Of a stretch of DNA of 24,444 bases, positions 6,733 through 13,754 are shown piece by piece (position 1 is the first letter of the stretch; each line of letters begins with the position of its first letter). The notes beneath the pieces were generated by a model. That model ran no database searches. It was not told where the DNA came from and saw only the letters and a program-made list of their open reading frames with translations. Both the position numbers and the translations under genes were made by a program. Origin of the DNA: Burkholderiales bacterium (GTDB lineage: Bacteria; Pseudomonadota; Gammaproteobacteria; Burkholderiales; Usitatibacteraceae); assembly GCA_017880705.1 (NCBI GenBank), contig JADGRS010000007.1, positions 1 through 24,444 on the forward strand, read 5' to 3'.

Positions 6733-7359
6733 ATGAACACAGCGCAATTCGCCGCGATCGCGGCAGCGGTGGCGGTCCTCGCGGGATGCGCATCGATGTT
6801 CGCGGAGCGCTCCGACCTGACGGCGCAGGCTGTCACGATGATGAAGACTTCCTTCAAGGAACAAGGTCAGGCGAAGCTCGACAGGATCGACCAGGATGAC
6901 GTGCAGCGCACCTGCAGCCAGTACCACGGCGATGCGGCGGTGCCCCGGGATGTCGCCGAGCGCATCGAGAAGGCCGAGGCCGCGAGGATCAGCTACCCCG
7001 CGGACGGCAAGTACCTCGGCGACTGGAAGAGCGGCGAGAAGATCGCGCAGGCCGGCGTGGGAATGCAGTACAGCGACGACCCGGCGCAGCCGTCGGGGGG
7101 CAACTGCTACGCGTGCCACGAGCTCACGCAAGCGGAAGTCTCCTACGGAACGATCGGCCCGAGCCTGCGCAACTTCGGCAAGGTCCGCGGCTTCACGCCG
7201 GAAATGCAGAAGTACGCGTACGGCAAGGTCTTCAACTCCGAGGCGTTCTTCGCGTGCTCCAACATGCCGCGCTTCGGGCAGAAGGGCATCCTCACCGAGC
7301 AGCAGATCAAGGACGTCGTGGCGCTTCTCATGGACCCGCAGTCGCCGGTCAACCGGTGA
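6733..7359 (+). CDS. soxX: SoxX, monohaem cytochrome c subunit of SoxXA, with a lipobox
   Basis: SoxX is the electron-accepting partner of SoxA. The 208-residue protein has one haem site CYACH (C125, C128, H129) and the axial methionine in SNMPRFG (M178). It is longer than small SoxX proteins, with an N-terminal region containing C61; C61 and C175 are extra cysteines that could form a disulfide. The N-terminus shows a lipobox LAGC (16-19) after a short hydrophobic run, so it may be lipid-anchored at C19. That would tether the SoxXA complex to a membrane (inference). Its stop codon overlaps the GTG start of the next gene by 4 bases. Confidence 0.93.
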   Translation: MNTAQFAAIAAAVAVLAGCASMFAERSDLTAQAVTMMKTSFKEQGQAKLDRIDQDDVQRTCSQYHGDAAVPRDVAERIEKAEAARISYPADGKYLGDWKSGEKIAQAGVGMQYSDDPAQPSGGNCYACHELTQAEVSYGTIGPSLRNFGKVRGFTPEMQKYAYGKVFNSEAFFACSNMPRFGQKGILTEQQIKDVVALLMDPQSPVNR

Positions 7360-7847
7360 TCGCGCGAGCCGTCGCGGCGGGGCTCGCGTTCGGCATCGCG
7401 ACGGCGATGGCGCAGAGCGCGACCTTCACGGTACGCACGATCACGCCCGAAGCAGCCTTGAAGGCGGCGCAGGCCGCTCTCGGCAAGTGCCGCGCCGAAG
7501 GGTTCCAGGTGACGGTCGCGATCGTCGATCGCAGCGGCGTCACCCAGGCGCTGCTGCGCGATCGCTACGCCGCGCCGCACACCGTCGACACCGCGCAGCG
7601 CAAGGCGAGGACCGCGATCAACTTCAAGATGAATACCTCGGCCCTCGACCGGGAGCTTCAGCCCGGCAAGGCGAACGCCGGCATTCGCAACCTTCCGGAG
7701 GTCGCCGCGGTCGCGGGCGGGATGGTGATCGAGGGCGGCGGATCGCTCGTGGGCGCGATCGGCGTCTCGGGCGCGCCGGGCCCTGCCAATGACGAGCTCT
7801 GCGCCTCCGCGGGCGTGAAGTCGATCGCCGAAGACCTGGAGTTCTGA
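7356..7847 (+). CDS. Secreted GlcG/HbpS-family protein between soxX and soxB
   Basis: The 163-residue product starts at GTG within the GTGA overlap with soxX. It has a signal peptide (IARAVAAGLAFGIATAMA, then Q). The mature part matches the GlcG/HbpS (DUF336) fold: a helix LKAAQAALGKCRAEG, strand VTVAIVDRSG, the RDRYAAPHTVDTAQRKARTA helix, and the glycine-rich AAVAGGMVIEGGGSLVGAIGVSGA stretch followed by NDELCASAG. HbpS binds haem in Streptomyces and GlcG has an unclear role in glycolate metabolism. The overlaps on both sides (4 bases with soxX, 1 base with soxB) indicate a true operon member. A role in haem or redox handling for the Sox cytochromes is possible but unproven. Confidence 0.82.
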   Translation: MIARAVAAGLAFGIATAMAQSATFTVRTITPEAALKAAQAALGKCRAEGFQVTVAIVDRSGVTQALLRDRYAAPHTVDTAQRKARTAINFKMNTSALDRELQPGKANAGIRNLPEVAAVAGGMVIEGGGSLVGAIGVSGAPGPANDELCASAGVKSIAEDLEF

Positions 7848-9553
7848 TGGATCGCCGCGAATTTCTCGAGGCGCTCGCCATCGCGGGCGCTGCGGGCTTC
7901 CCGCTTTCGCCCGGTCAGGCGCTGGCCGCCCGCGGCGACGATCTCTACGACGTCGCGCGCTTCGGCAACGTAAGCCTCCTGCACATGACGGACTGCCATG
8001 CGCAGTTGCGTCCCGTGCATTTCCGCGAGCCCAGCGTGAACCTGGGCCTCGGCAGCGCGCGCGGCAAGGCCCCGCACCTCGTGGGCAAGCATTTTCTCGC
8101 CGCCTACGGCATCAAGGACGCGACGCGCGAATCGCACGCATTCACTGACCTCGACTTCGGCGCGCTCGCGAAGGTCTATGGAAAGATGGGCGGGTTCGCG
8201 CACATGGCTACCCTCGTGAAGCGCCTGAAAGCTTCGCGCCCGGGCTCGCTCTTCCTCGATGGCGGCGACACGTGGCAGGGCTCCGCGACCTCGCTCTGGA
8301 CCCGGGGCCAGGACATGGTGGACGCGCAGAAGCTCCTGGGCGTCGACATCACCACGGGCCATTGGGAGTTCACCTACGGCGCGGAGCGCGTGAAGCAGGT
8401 CGTCGAGAACGACTTCAAGGGCCGCATCGAATTCCTCGCGCAGAACGTTTCCACGGCGGATTTCGGCGACCCCGTGTTCAAGGCTTACACGCTTCGCGAG
8501 ATGAACGGCGTGCCCGTCGGCATCATCGGGCAGGCGTTCCCGTACACGCCGATCGCGAACCCGCGCTACTTCGTCGCGGATTGGACTTTCGGCATCAAGG
8601 AAGCGGAGCTGCAGAAGCAGGTCGACGATCTTCGCGCCAAGGGCGCGAAGATCGTGGTGCTGCTATCGCACAACGGGATGGACGTGGACCTGAAGCTCGC
8701 GGCGCGGGTCCGCGGGATCGACGCGATCCTCGGCGGCCATACCCACGATGGAGTGCCTCAGCCCGTCGTGATCGGCGACGGCGAGCGTCGCACGCTCGTC
8801 ACGAACGCGGGCTGCAACGGCAAGTTTCTCGGCGTGCTCGATTTCGATTTCGCGGACGGACGCATCCGGGGATGGCGCTACCGCCTGCTGCCGGTGTTCT
8901 CCGAGCTCCTTCCCGCCGATGCGGAGATGGCGGCGTACATCGCGAAGGCGCGTGCGCCGTTCGAAGCGAAGCTCGCGGAGAAGCTCACCGTGAGCGAGTC
9001 GCTCCTCTATCGGCGCGGCAACTTCAACGGCACGCTCGACCAGGTGATCGTCGATGCCTTGATGAAAGTGAAGGGCGCCGAGATCGCGTTCTCGCCGGGA
9101 TTCCGCTGGGGAAACTCGGTCCTGCCGGGCGAGGCGATCACCGTGGAGAGCGTGATGGACTGGACCGCGATCACCTACCCCGCGACGACGCTCAACGACG
9201 TCACCGGCGCGATGGTGAAGACCATCCTCGAGGACGTCTGCGACAACCTCTTCAATCCCGATCCCTACTACCAGCAGGGCGGGGACATGGTGCGCGTGGG
9301 CGGCCTCGAGTACACGTGCACGCCCGGCGAGGCCATCGGCAAGCGCATCAGCGACATGCGCCTCGGGGGAAAGCCGATCGACGCGAGCAAGACCTACAGG
9401 GTCGCGGGATGGGCGCCCGTCGCCGAGGGCGTGACGGGCGAGCCCATCTGGGATGTCGTCACCCATTACCTGCGCGATCGCAAGTCGCTCGCCGCGCCGA
9501 CGCTCAACGGGCCCCGGCTCGTCGGCGTCGAGGGCAATCCCGGCATCGAGTAA
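7847..9553 (+). CDS. soxB: SoxB, sulfate thiohydrolase
   Basis: SoxB is the dimanganese enzyme that hydrolytically releases sulfate from SoxY-cysteine S-thiosulfonate. The 568-residue product has a Tat motif RREFLEAL (3-10). The metallophosphoesterase motifs are in order: LLHMTDCHAQ (D49, H51), FLDGGDTWQGSA (D141), the SoxB-specific TTGHWEFTYG (H172), LLSHNGMDVD and ILGGHTHDG. The C-terminal 5'-nucleotidase-like domain follows (FSPGFRWGNSVLPGEAIT). The ATG overlaps the stop of the preceding gene in TGATG. Length and motifs are complete; soxB is a common marker gene for thiosulfate oxidation. Confidence 0.97.
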   Translation: MDRREFLEALAIAGAAGFPLSPGQALAARGDDLYDVARFGNVSLLHMTDCHAQLRPVHFREPSVNLGLGSARGKAPHLVGKHFLAAYGIKDATRESHAFTDLDFGALAKVYGKMGGFAHMATLVKRLKASRPGSLFLDGGDTWQGSATSLWTRGQDMVDAQKLLGVDITTGHWEFTYGAERVKQVVENDFKGRIEFLAQNVSTADFGDPVFKAYTLREMNGVPVGIIGQAFPYTPIANPRYFVADWTFGIKEAELQKQVDDLRAKGAKIVVLLSHNGMDVDLKLAARVRGIDAILGGHTHDGVPQPVVIGDGERRTLVTNAGCNGKFLGVLDFDFADGRIRGWRYRLLPVFSELLPADAEMAAYIAKARAPFEAKLAEKLTVSESLLYRRGNFNGTLDQVIVDALMKVKGAEIAFSPGFRWGNSVLPGEAITVESVMDWTAITYPATTLNDVTGAMVKTILEDVCDNLFNPDPYYQQGGDMVRVGGLEYTCTPGEAIGKRISDMRLGGKPIDASKTYRVAGWAPVAEGVTGEPIWDVVTHYLRDRKSLAAPTLNGPRLVGVEGNPGIE

Positions 9554-10504
9554 GTGCGCGCGCTCCTCGCGATCATCCTGCTTGCCGCGTCCGGTGTCGC
9601 CGCGGCGGCGGAGTATCCCGCGCTCCAATCGAAGATCACCCCGCTCAAGGTGACCGCGCGCGTTTACTACGTGCAGGGCGCACCGGGCGTCGCTTCCGCG
9701 GCGAACGAGGGCTTCAACTCCAATGCGGGCTTCGTCGTCACCGGTGCCGGCGTCGTCGTCATCGACGCGCTGGGAACGCCGGCGCTGGGCAACGCGCTGC
9801 GCCTTGCGATCGAAAACGTCTCGAAGGAGCCCATCCGCCGCGTGATCCTCACGCACTACCATGCCGATCACTTCTACGGGCTCGAGGCGCTGAAGGAGGC
9901 GGGCGCCGAAGTGTGGGCCCACGAGGCGGCGCGGGACTACTTCGGCAGCGGGGAGGCCGAGCGCCGGCGCGAGCAGCGATCGCGAGACCTTTTTCCGTGG
10001 GTGGACGAATCGACCAGGCTGGTGCGCCCCGACCGCTGGCTCGGCGAGGACACGGAGTTCACGATGGGCGCGGTACGCTTCGAGATCCATCATCTCGGCC
10101 CCGCGCATTCGCCCGAGGACGCGATCGTCGTTCTTCCCGATGAAGGCGTGGTCTTCAGCGGCGACATCCTGTTCGCGGGCCGCATTCCCTTCGTGGGCGA
10201 GGCCGACAGCCGGCAGTGGCTCGAGCGCATCGACGTGCTCCTGAAGATGCGGCCCCGCGTCATGATCCCGGGACACGGCGACCTCTCCCGCGATCCCGCC
10301 AGGGACCTCGCGCTAACGCGCGACTACCTGCTGCACCTTCGCGCGACGATGGGCAAGGCCGTCGAGGATTTCGTCCCGTTCGAGGAGGCGTACGCGAAGG
10401 CCGACTGGAGCCGCTTCGCCAACGTGCCCGCATTCGACGCGGCGAATCGCGTGAACGCCTACGGAACATACCTGCTGATGGAGCGCGAGCTCCTGCGCAA
10501 GTAG
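9554..10504 (+). CDS. soxH: SoxH-like periplasmic metallo-beta-lactamase-fold hydrolase
   Basis: The 316-residue protein has a signal peptide (MRALLAIILLAASGVAAAA) and the full metal-binding set of the metallo-beta-lactamase fold: HYHADH (H101, H103, D105, H106), H185 in GPAHSPED, D204 in FSGDILF and H241 in IPGHGD. This is a dizinc-type hydrolase related to SoxH of Paracoccus and to quinoprotein-relay hydrolases. The start is GTG, directly after the soxB stop codon with no gap, so it is co-transcribed as the last gene of the cluster. SoxH is reported as not essential for Sox catalysis and its substrate is unknown. The family call is firm; the name soxH rests mainly on context. Confidence 0.82.
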   Translation: MRALLAIILLAASGVAAAAEYPALQSKITPLKVTARVYYVQGAPGVASAANEGFNSNAGFVVTGAGVVVIDALGTPALGNALRLAIENVSKEPIRRVILTHYHADHFYGLEALKEAGAEVWAHEAARDYFGSGEAERRREQRSRDLFPWVDESTRLVRPDRWLGEDTEFTMGAVRFEIHHLGPAHSPEDAIVVLPDEGVVFSGDILFAGRIPFVGEADSRQWLERIDVLLKMRPRVMIPGHGDLSRDPARDLALTRDYLLHLRATMGKAVEDFVPFEEAYAKADWSRFANVPAFDAANRVNAYGTYLLMERELLRK

Positions 10505-10505
10505 C

Positions 10506-10808
10506 CTACTTCGCGGAGAACCTGTAGTAGGTCGCGTCGAGGAAATCCACGACGTGGTCCTCCTCCTCGGGGAAGAGCCCCAGGTTCAACTCGCTGTTGC
10601 AAAGCGCGACCTGCGCTTTCAACTTCGCCATCGAGGTGACCTTGCGATCCTTGCGAAGGTAGACCGCGCTGGCGTCGCCCAGGGTCTTCGCTTGATGGCA
10701 GCTCTCGCACCGATGCTCGGCCACGAGCTTGCGGCCTTCCTCCACCTCGCCGGCAGCGCAGGCGAGGGTGGGGGCGAGTGCCGCGAAGGCGAGGCAGGCG
10801 ATGCGCAT
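10506..10808 (-). CDS. Small monohaem cytochrome c, convergent to the sox cluster
   Basis: The 100-residue product has a signal peptide (MRIACLAFAALAPTLACAAG) and one haem c site CESCH near residues 34-38. There is no MP-type axial methionine at the expected C-terminal place; the only later methionine is in VTSMAKLKAQV, so the sixth ligand is uncertain. The tail NLGLFPEEEDHVVDFLDATYYRF is typical of a group of small cytochromes of unknown role. It ends one base away from the soxH-like stop codon, tail to tail, so it is transcribed separately. It could serve as an electron acceptor for SoxXA/SoxCD, but nothing shows this directly. Confidence 0.8.
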   Translation of the reverse strand: MRIACLAFAALAPTLACAAGEVEEGRKLVAEHRCESCHQAKTLGDASAVYLRKDRKVTSMAKLKAQVALCNSELNLGLFPEEEDHVVDFLDATYYRFSAK

Positions 10809-10920
10809 TGGGAAATGGTATCAGGGGCAGGGCCCGCCTTCGGGCAACCCGAGCCCCGGGTAGGAATCGTCTGACTGACGCGGTGCGGCGCCTTGGGCAC
10901 AATTTTGGCGACAAACGGAG

Positions 10921-11523
10921 ATGGGCATCACGATGGGAAGCGTGAGCAGGAGCGCCAGCGTGCGTACCGACACCTTCTGGGGCAAGCTGCAACCCAGCGA
11001 GCACTCGGTCCAGATCTACGGCAGCGAGACCATTTTCATGGACGCGCTGGAGGGGTATGCGAGCGCGGGCCTGCGCCGCCTCGAAGGCGTGATCCTCATC
11101 TCGACCGCGCCCCACCTGCATGAGCTCGAGAAACGGCTGCGTGCCAACTGGCTCAACCTCGACCGCGCCCGCTGGGAAGGCCGCTATGTCGCGCTCCTGG
11201 CGCAGGAGGTCCTGTCGCGCTTCATGGTCGACGGAATGCCCGACGAGAGCCTCTTCAACTCGGTGGCGGGGGCCATCCTCGAGCGAGCGCGCGGGCCGGA
11301 GAAGCGCCCCGTGCGCGCTTTCGGCGAGATGGTGGCGCTCCTGTGGAAAGAAGGCAATTGGACCGGGGCCATGGCGCTCGAGTGCCTGTGGAACAAGTCC
11401 CAGGCCTCGGCGAAATTCCCGCTCTTCTGCGCATATCCGCGCGAATGCTTCAAGGACGAATGGTCCACATCGATTCGCCTCGTGTGCGCCGCGCACTCGC
11501 GAATCGTTCCCGGCTACGCGTAA
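10921..11523 (+). CDS. MEDS-domain (DcmR-like sensory) protein
   Basis: The 200-residue protein looks like a single MEDS domain (methanogen/methylotroph DcmR sensory domain). It has HSVQIYGSETIFMDALEGYASAGL near the start, GVILISTAPHLHELEKRL, and the C-terminal segment LWKEGNWTGAMALECLWNKSQ followed by FPLFCAYPRECF. MEDS domains resemble RecA-like cores without the nucleotide loop and are fused to regulators or histidine kinases elsewhere. Here no output domain is attached. The ATG at 10921 touches a GGAG, so the ATG at 10933 could be the real start. A ligand-sensing or partner-binding role is inferred; the signal is unknown. Confidence 0.75.
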   Translation: MGITMGSVSRSASVRTDTFWGKLQPSEHSVQIYGSETIFMDALEGYASAGLRRLEGVILISTAPHLHELEKRLRANWLNLDRARWEGRYVALLAQEVLSRFMVDGMPDESLFNSVAGAILERARGPEKRPVRAFGEMVALLWKEGNWTGAMALECLWNKSQASAKFPLFCAYPRECFKDEWSTSIRLVCAAHSRIVPGYA

Positions 11524-11533
11524 CGAGCGCTCG

Positions 11534-12475
11534 CTAGCGGGTCTCGATGCCGAGCAGCCAGACGAGCGCCGAAAAGGTCACGAATGCCAGCGCCGTCGTC
11601 CAGAGAATCGTGGCCGAGATGCGCCCCGCGTCGGCCTCGTAGCGCGTGGCGAAGATGAAGACCCACCCGGCCGATGGAAGCGCGGCGACCAGGACGGCGA
11701 CCTTCGTCGTGAAGGAGTCCATGCCGGCCGCGAGCATCGCGCCCCAGATCACGAGCGGATGGACGACGAGCTTCGCGGCGACCGGCAGCGCGAGGATGCC
11801 CGAGCGCAGCGGCGCATCGGGCCGGACGAGGGACACGCCGATGGCGAAAAGGGCGCACGGCCCCGCCGAATCGGCCAGCAGCTTCACGATCTCCGCGAAC
11901 GGCGTCCCGGGCTTCCAGCCCATCCCCGAGAATGCCGCGCCGAGCAGCATGCTCAGGAGGAACGGGTTGAGGAATATGCGCATCGCCGCATCGCGCACGT
12001 CCGCGCGCCATCCGCGCCGGGTGGCGCCATCCATCTCCACCAGCACGAGGCCCACGGACCCGACCATCACGAGATCGGCGACGATCGCCAGTATCGTCGG
12101 CGCGGCGGCGCGCTCGCCGAGCAGCGCCACGATGAGCGGCACTCCCATGAACCCCGCATTGGCCACCGCCCCCGCGAGCCCGTAGAACGCCGCGTCGCGC
12201 AGCCGCTGGCGCATGAGCCGCCACGCGACGAGGGTAACCACGAGCACGATCGCGATCCCCGAGAGTCCCCACGCAAGGAAGTAGCGCCCGTTGGTGATCT
12301 CGGCGAAGGGCGTGTTCGCGGCGAAGCGGAAGAGCATCGCGGGCACCGCGAAGTAGAGCAGGAACCCGTTGAACGCGGGCACGGCCTCGGTCGGCACCCA
12401 GCCGCGGCGCGCGGCGATGTAGCCGAACCAGACCAATGCGAAGAACGGAACCGTGACACCGAGAATGGTCTGCAT
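11534..12475 (-). CDS. AEC-family membrane transporter
   Basis: The 313-residue product has about ten hydrophobic segments arranged in two halves, as in the auxin efflux carrier (AEC) family. Typical elements are FLLYFAVPAMLFRF in the first half, GLAGAVANAGFMGVPLIVALLG (the NxGFMGxP motif), and PCALFAIGVSLV followed by KLVVHPLVIW in the second half. Bacterial members move malonate or other small organic anions, but substrate cannot be read from sequence. It lies 18 bases downstream of the YVTN beta-propeller gene on the same strand and may be co-transcribed with it. It is convergent with the MEDS gene. Confidence 0.88.
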   Translation of the reverse strand: MQTILGVTVPFFALVWFGYIAARRGWVPTEAVPAFNGFLLYFAVPAMLFRFAANTPFAEITNGRYFLAWGLSGIAIVLVVTLVAWRLMRQRLRDAAFYGLAGAVANAGFMGVPLIVALLGERAAAPTILAIVADLVMVGSVGLVLVEMDGATRRGWRADVRDAAMRIFLNPFLLSMLLGAAFSGMGWKPGTPFAEIVKLLADSAGPCALFAIGVSLVRPDAPLRSGILALPVAAKLVVHPLVIWGAMLAAGMDSFTTKVAVLVAALPSAGWVFIFATRYEADAGRISATILWTTALAFVTFSALVWLLGIETR

Positions 12476-12493
12476 TCGGAAACGCGTCGAACG

Positions 12494-13675
12494 TCAGCGC
12501 ATGTTGCCGGTGTGGCCCAATGAATAGCGCCCCGGCTGCGGCCAGACGGCGAGACCGTGGGGCTCGAGCCCGACCTTGACGACTTTCGCCTCGCCGGTCG
12601 TCGTGTCGAAGGCGTACACGACGTTGTCGTAGCGGCCCGAAAGCCACAGCGTCCTGCCATCGGCGCTCACGTTGCCCATGTCGGGGCTGCCTCCGCCCGG
12701 CACCGGCCAGTTGGCTTCGACCTTTCCGGTCGCGAAGTCGACGACCGAGACGCTACCCGGCCCTCCCTTCACTCCGTGGATCTTGTGCGATCCACGATTG
12801 GCGACGTAGAGCTTCCTGCCGTCGCGGCTCGGGTAGATGCCGTGGGTGCCCATGCCCGTCGCGATGAAGCCGATCTCCCTGAAGGCCTCCCCGTCGATCA
12901 CGAAGATGCCGTCGGCGTGCATGTCGGCTACGTAGAATTTCGAGCCGTCGGGCGAGACGCGGATGTCCTGCGGCATTCCTCCCTTGGAGAGGGTGAGATA
13001 TGCCATCACCTTGCGGTTCACGAGATCGATCTTCACGAGCCCCTTCGAGAACTCGCACGTGAAGATCACGAACGATCCGTCGATCGCGAAATCCGCGTGG
13101 TTGATGCCGCCGCACTGCGGAGTGGCGATCGAGTACTGCAGCTTCATAGTCGGCGGGTCGCGGAAGTCGAGGCGCTTCAACGCCTCGGCCACGACGATCG
13201 CCGATGCGCCGTCTGGCGAGAAGTACATGTTGTAAGGATCGTCGACGTCGATCGGCGTGCCCGGCTTGCCGGTCTTCGGATCGATCGGCGTGAGGCTGCC
13301 CTTCATGGTTCTCTCGGCGTTGTTCGTGACCCAGAGCGTCTGCAGGTCCCACGCCGGAACCACATGCTGCGGATTCAGGCCGACCTTGAACCGGTCGACG
13401 ACCTTGTACGACACGGGATCGATCACGTACACGTCGTTAGATTGCACGTGCGGCACGTAGACGCGCTCGAGGTGGCCGGCGACCGCGGCGCTCAGCTTGT
13501 CGGCGCCGGTCTCGCTGTAGAGGTTCTGGGGATCCGGCACCGGCGGCATTCCGGGCACCGTCTGGATCTGCGCGTTGGCTTCGCAAAGGATGAAGCCCAG
13601 GGCGGCGAGAAGGAGCGCGCCGCGGATTCGTCGTTGGATCACTTCGTTCGAGGCTCCAGTTGGGGATGGGTCCAT
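12494..13675 (-). CDS. Secreted YVTN-type beta-propeller protein
   Basis: The 393-residue product consists of repeated blades of the YVTN/NHL kind: RVYVPHVQSNDVYVIDPVSYKVVDRFKVG, YFSPDGASAIVVAE, VSPDGSKFYVADMHADGIFVIDG, PSRDGRKLYVANRGSHKI and SADGRTLWLSGRYDNVVYAFD. That predicts a seven-bladed propeller. A signal peptide (IRGALLLAALGFILCEANA) directs it to the periplasm. A GTG at 13642 would start right before the basic n-region (IQRRIRG) and has GGAG 11 bases upstream. The ATG at 13675 has no clear ribosome site, so the shorter start is a serious alternative. These proteins are usually scaffolds or ligand binders; the ligand is unknown. Confidence 0.85.
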   Translation of the reverse strand: MDPSPTGASNEVIQRRIRGALLLAALGFILCEANAQIQTVPGMPPVPDPQNLYSETGADKLSAAVAGHLERVYVPHVQSNDVYVIDPVSYKVVDRFKVGLNPQHVVPAWDLQTLWVTNNAERTMKGSLTPIDPKTGKPGTPIDVDDPYNMYFSPDGASAIVVAEALKRLDFRDPPTMKLQYSIATPQCGGINHADFAIDGSFVIFTCEFSKGLVKIDLVNRKVMAYLTLSKGGMPQDIRVSPDGSKFYVADMHADGIFVIDGEAFREIGFIATGMGTHGIYPSRDGRKLYVANRGSHKIHGVKGGPGSVSVVDFATGKVEANWPVPGGGSPDMGNVSADGRTLWLSGRYDNVVYAFDTTTGEAKVVKVGLEPHGLAVWPQPGRYSLGHTGNMR

Positions 13676-13754
13676 TTTACCGGCTTACGGCTCGCGGACG
13701 TCCGATGCGACGCCTGCTTCGCGACATTGCAGCGTATAGTTCTCGCGCGAACCG

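Noticed and set aside
8272..10143. Long frames on both strands over soxB and the soxH-like gene.
   Set aside because: The soxB and MBL-fold motifs are in other frames; these contain only arginine-rich shadow sequence.
10831..10846. GCCCGCCTTCGGGC-type hairpin upstream of the small cytochrome.
   Set aside because: There is no T-tract on either strand and it lies upstream of both flanking genes, so it is not a terminator; probably chance in GC-rich DNA.
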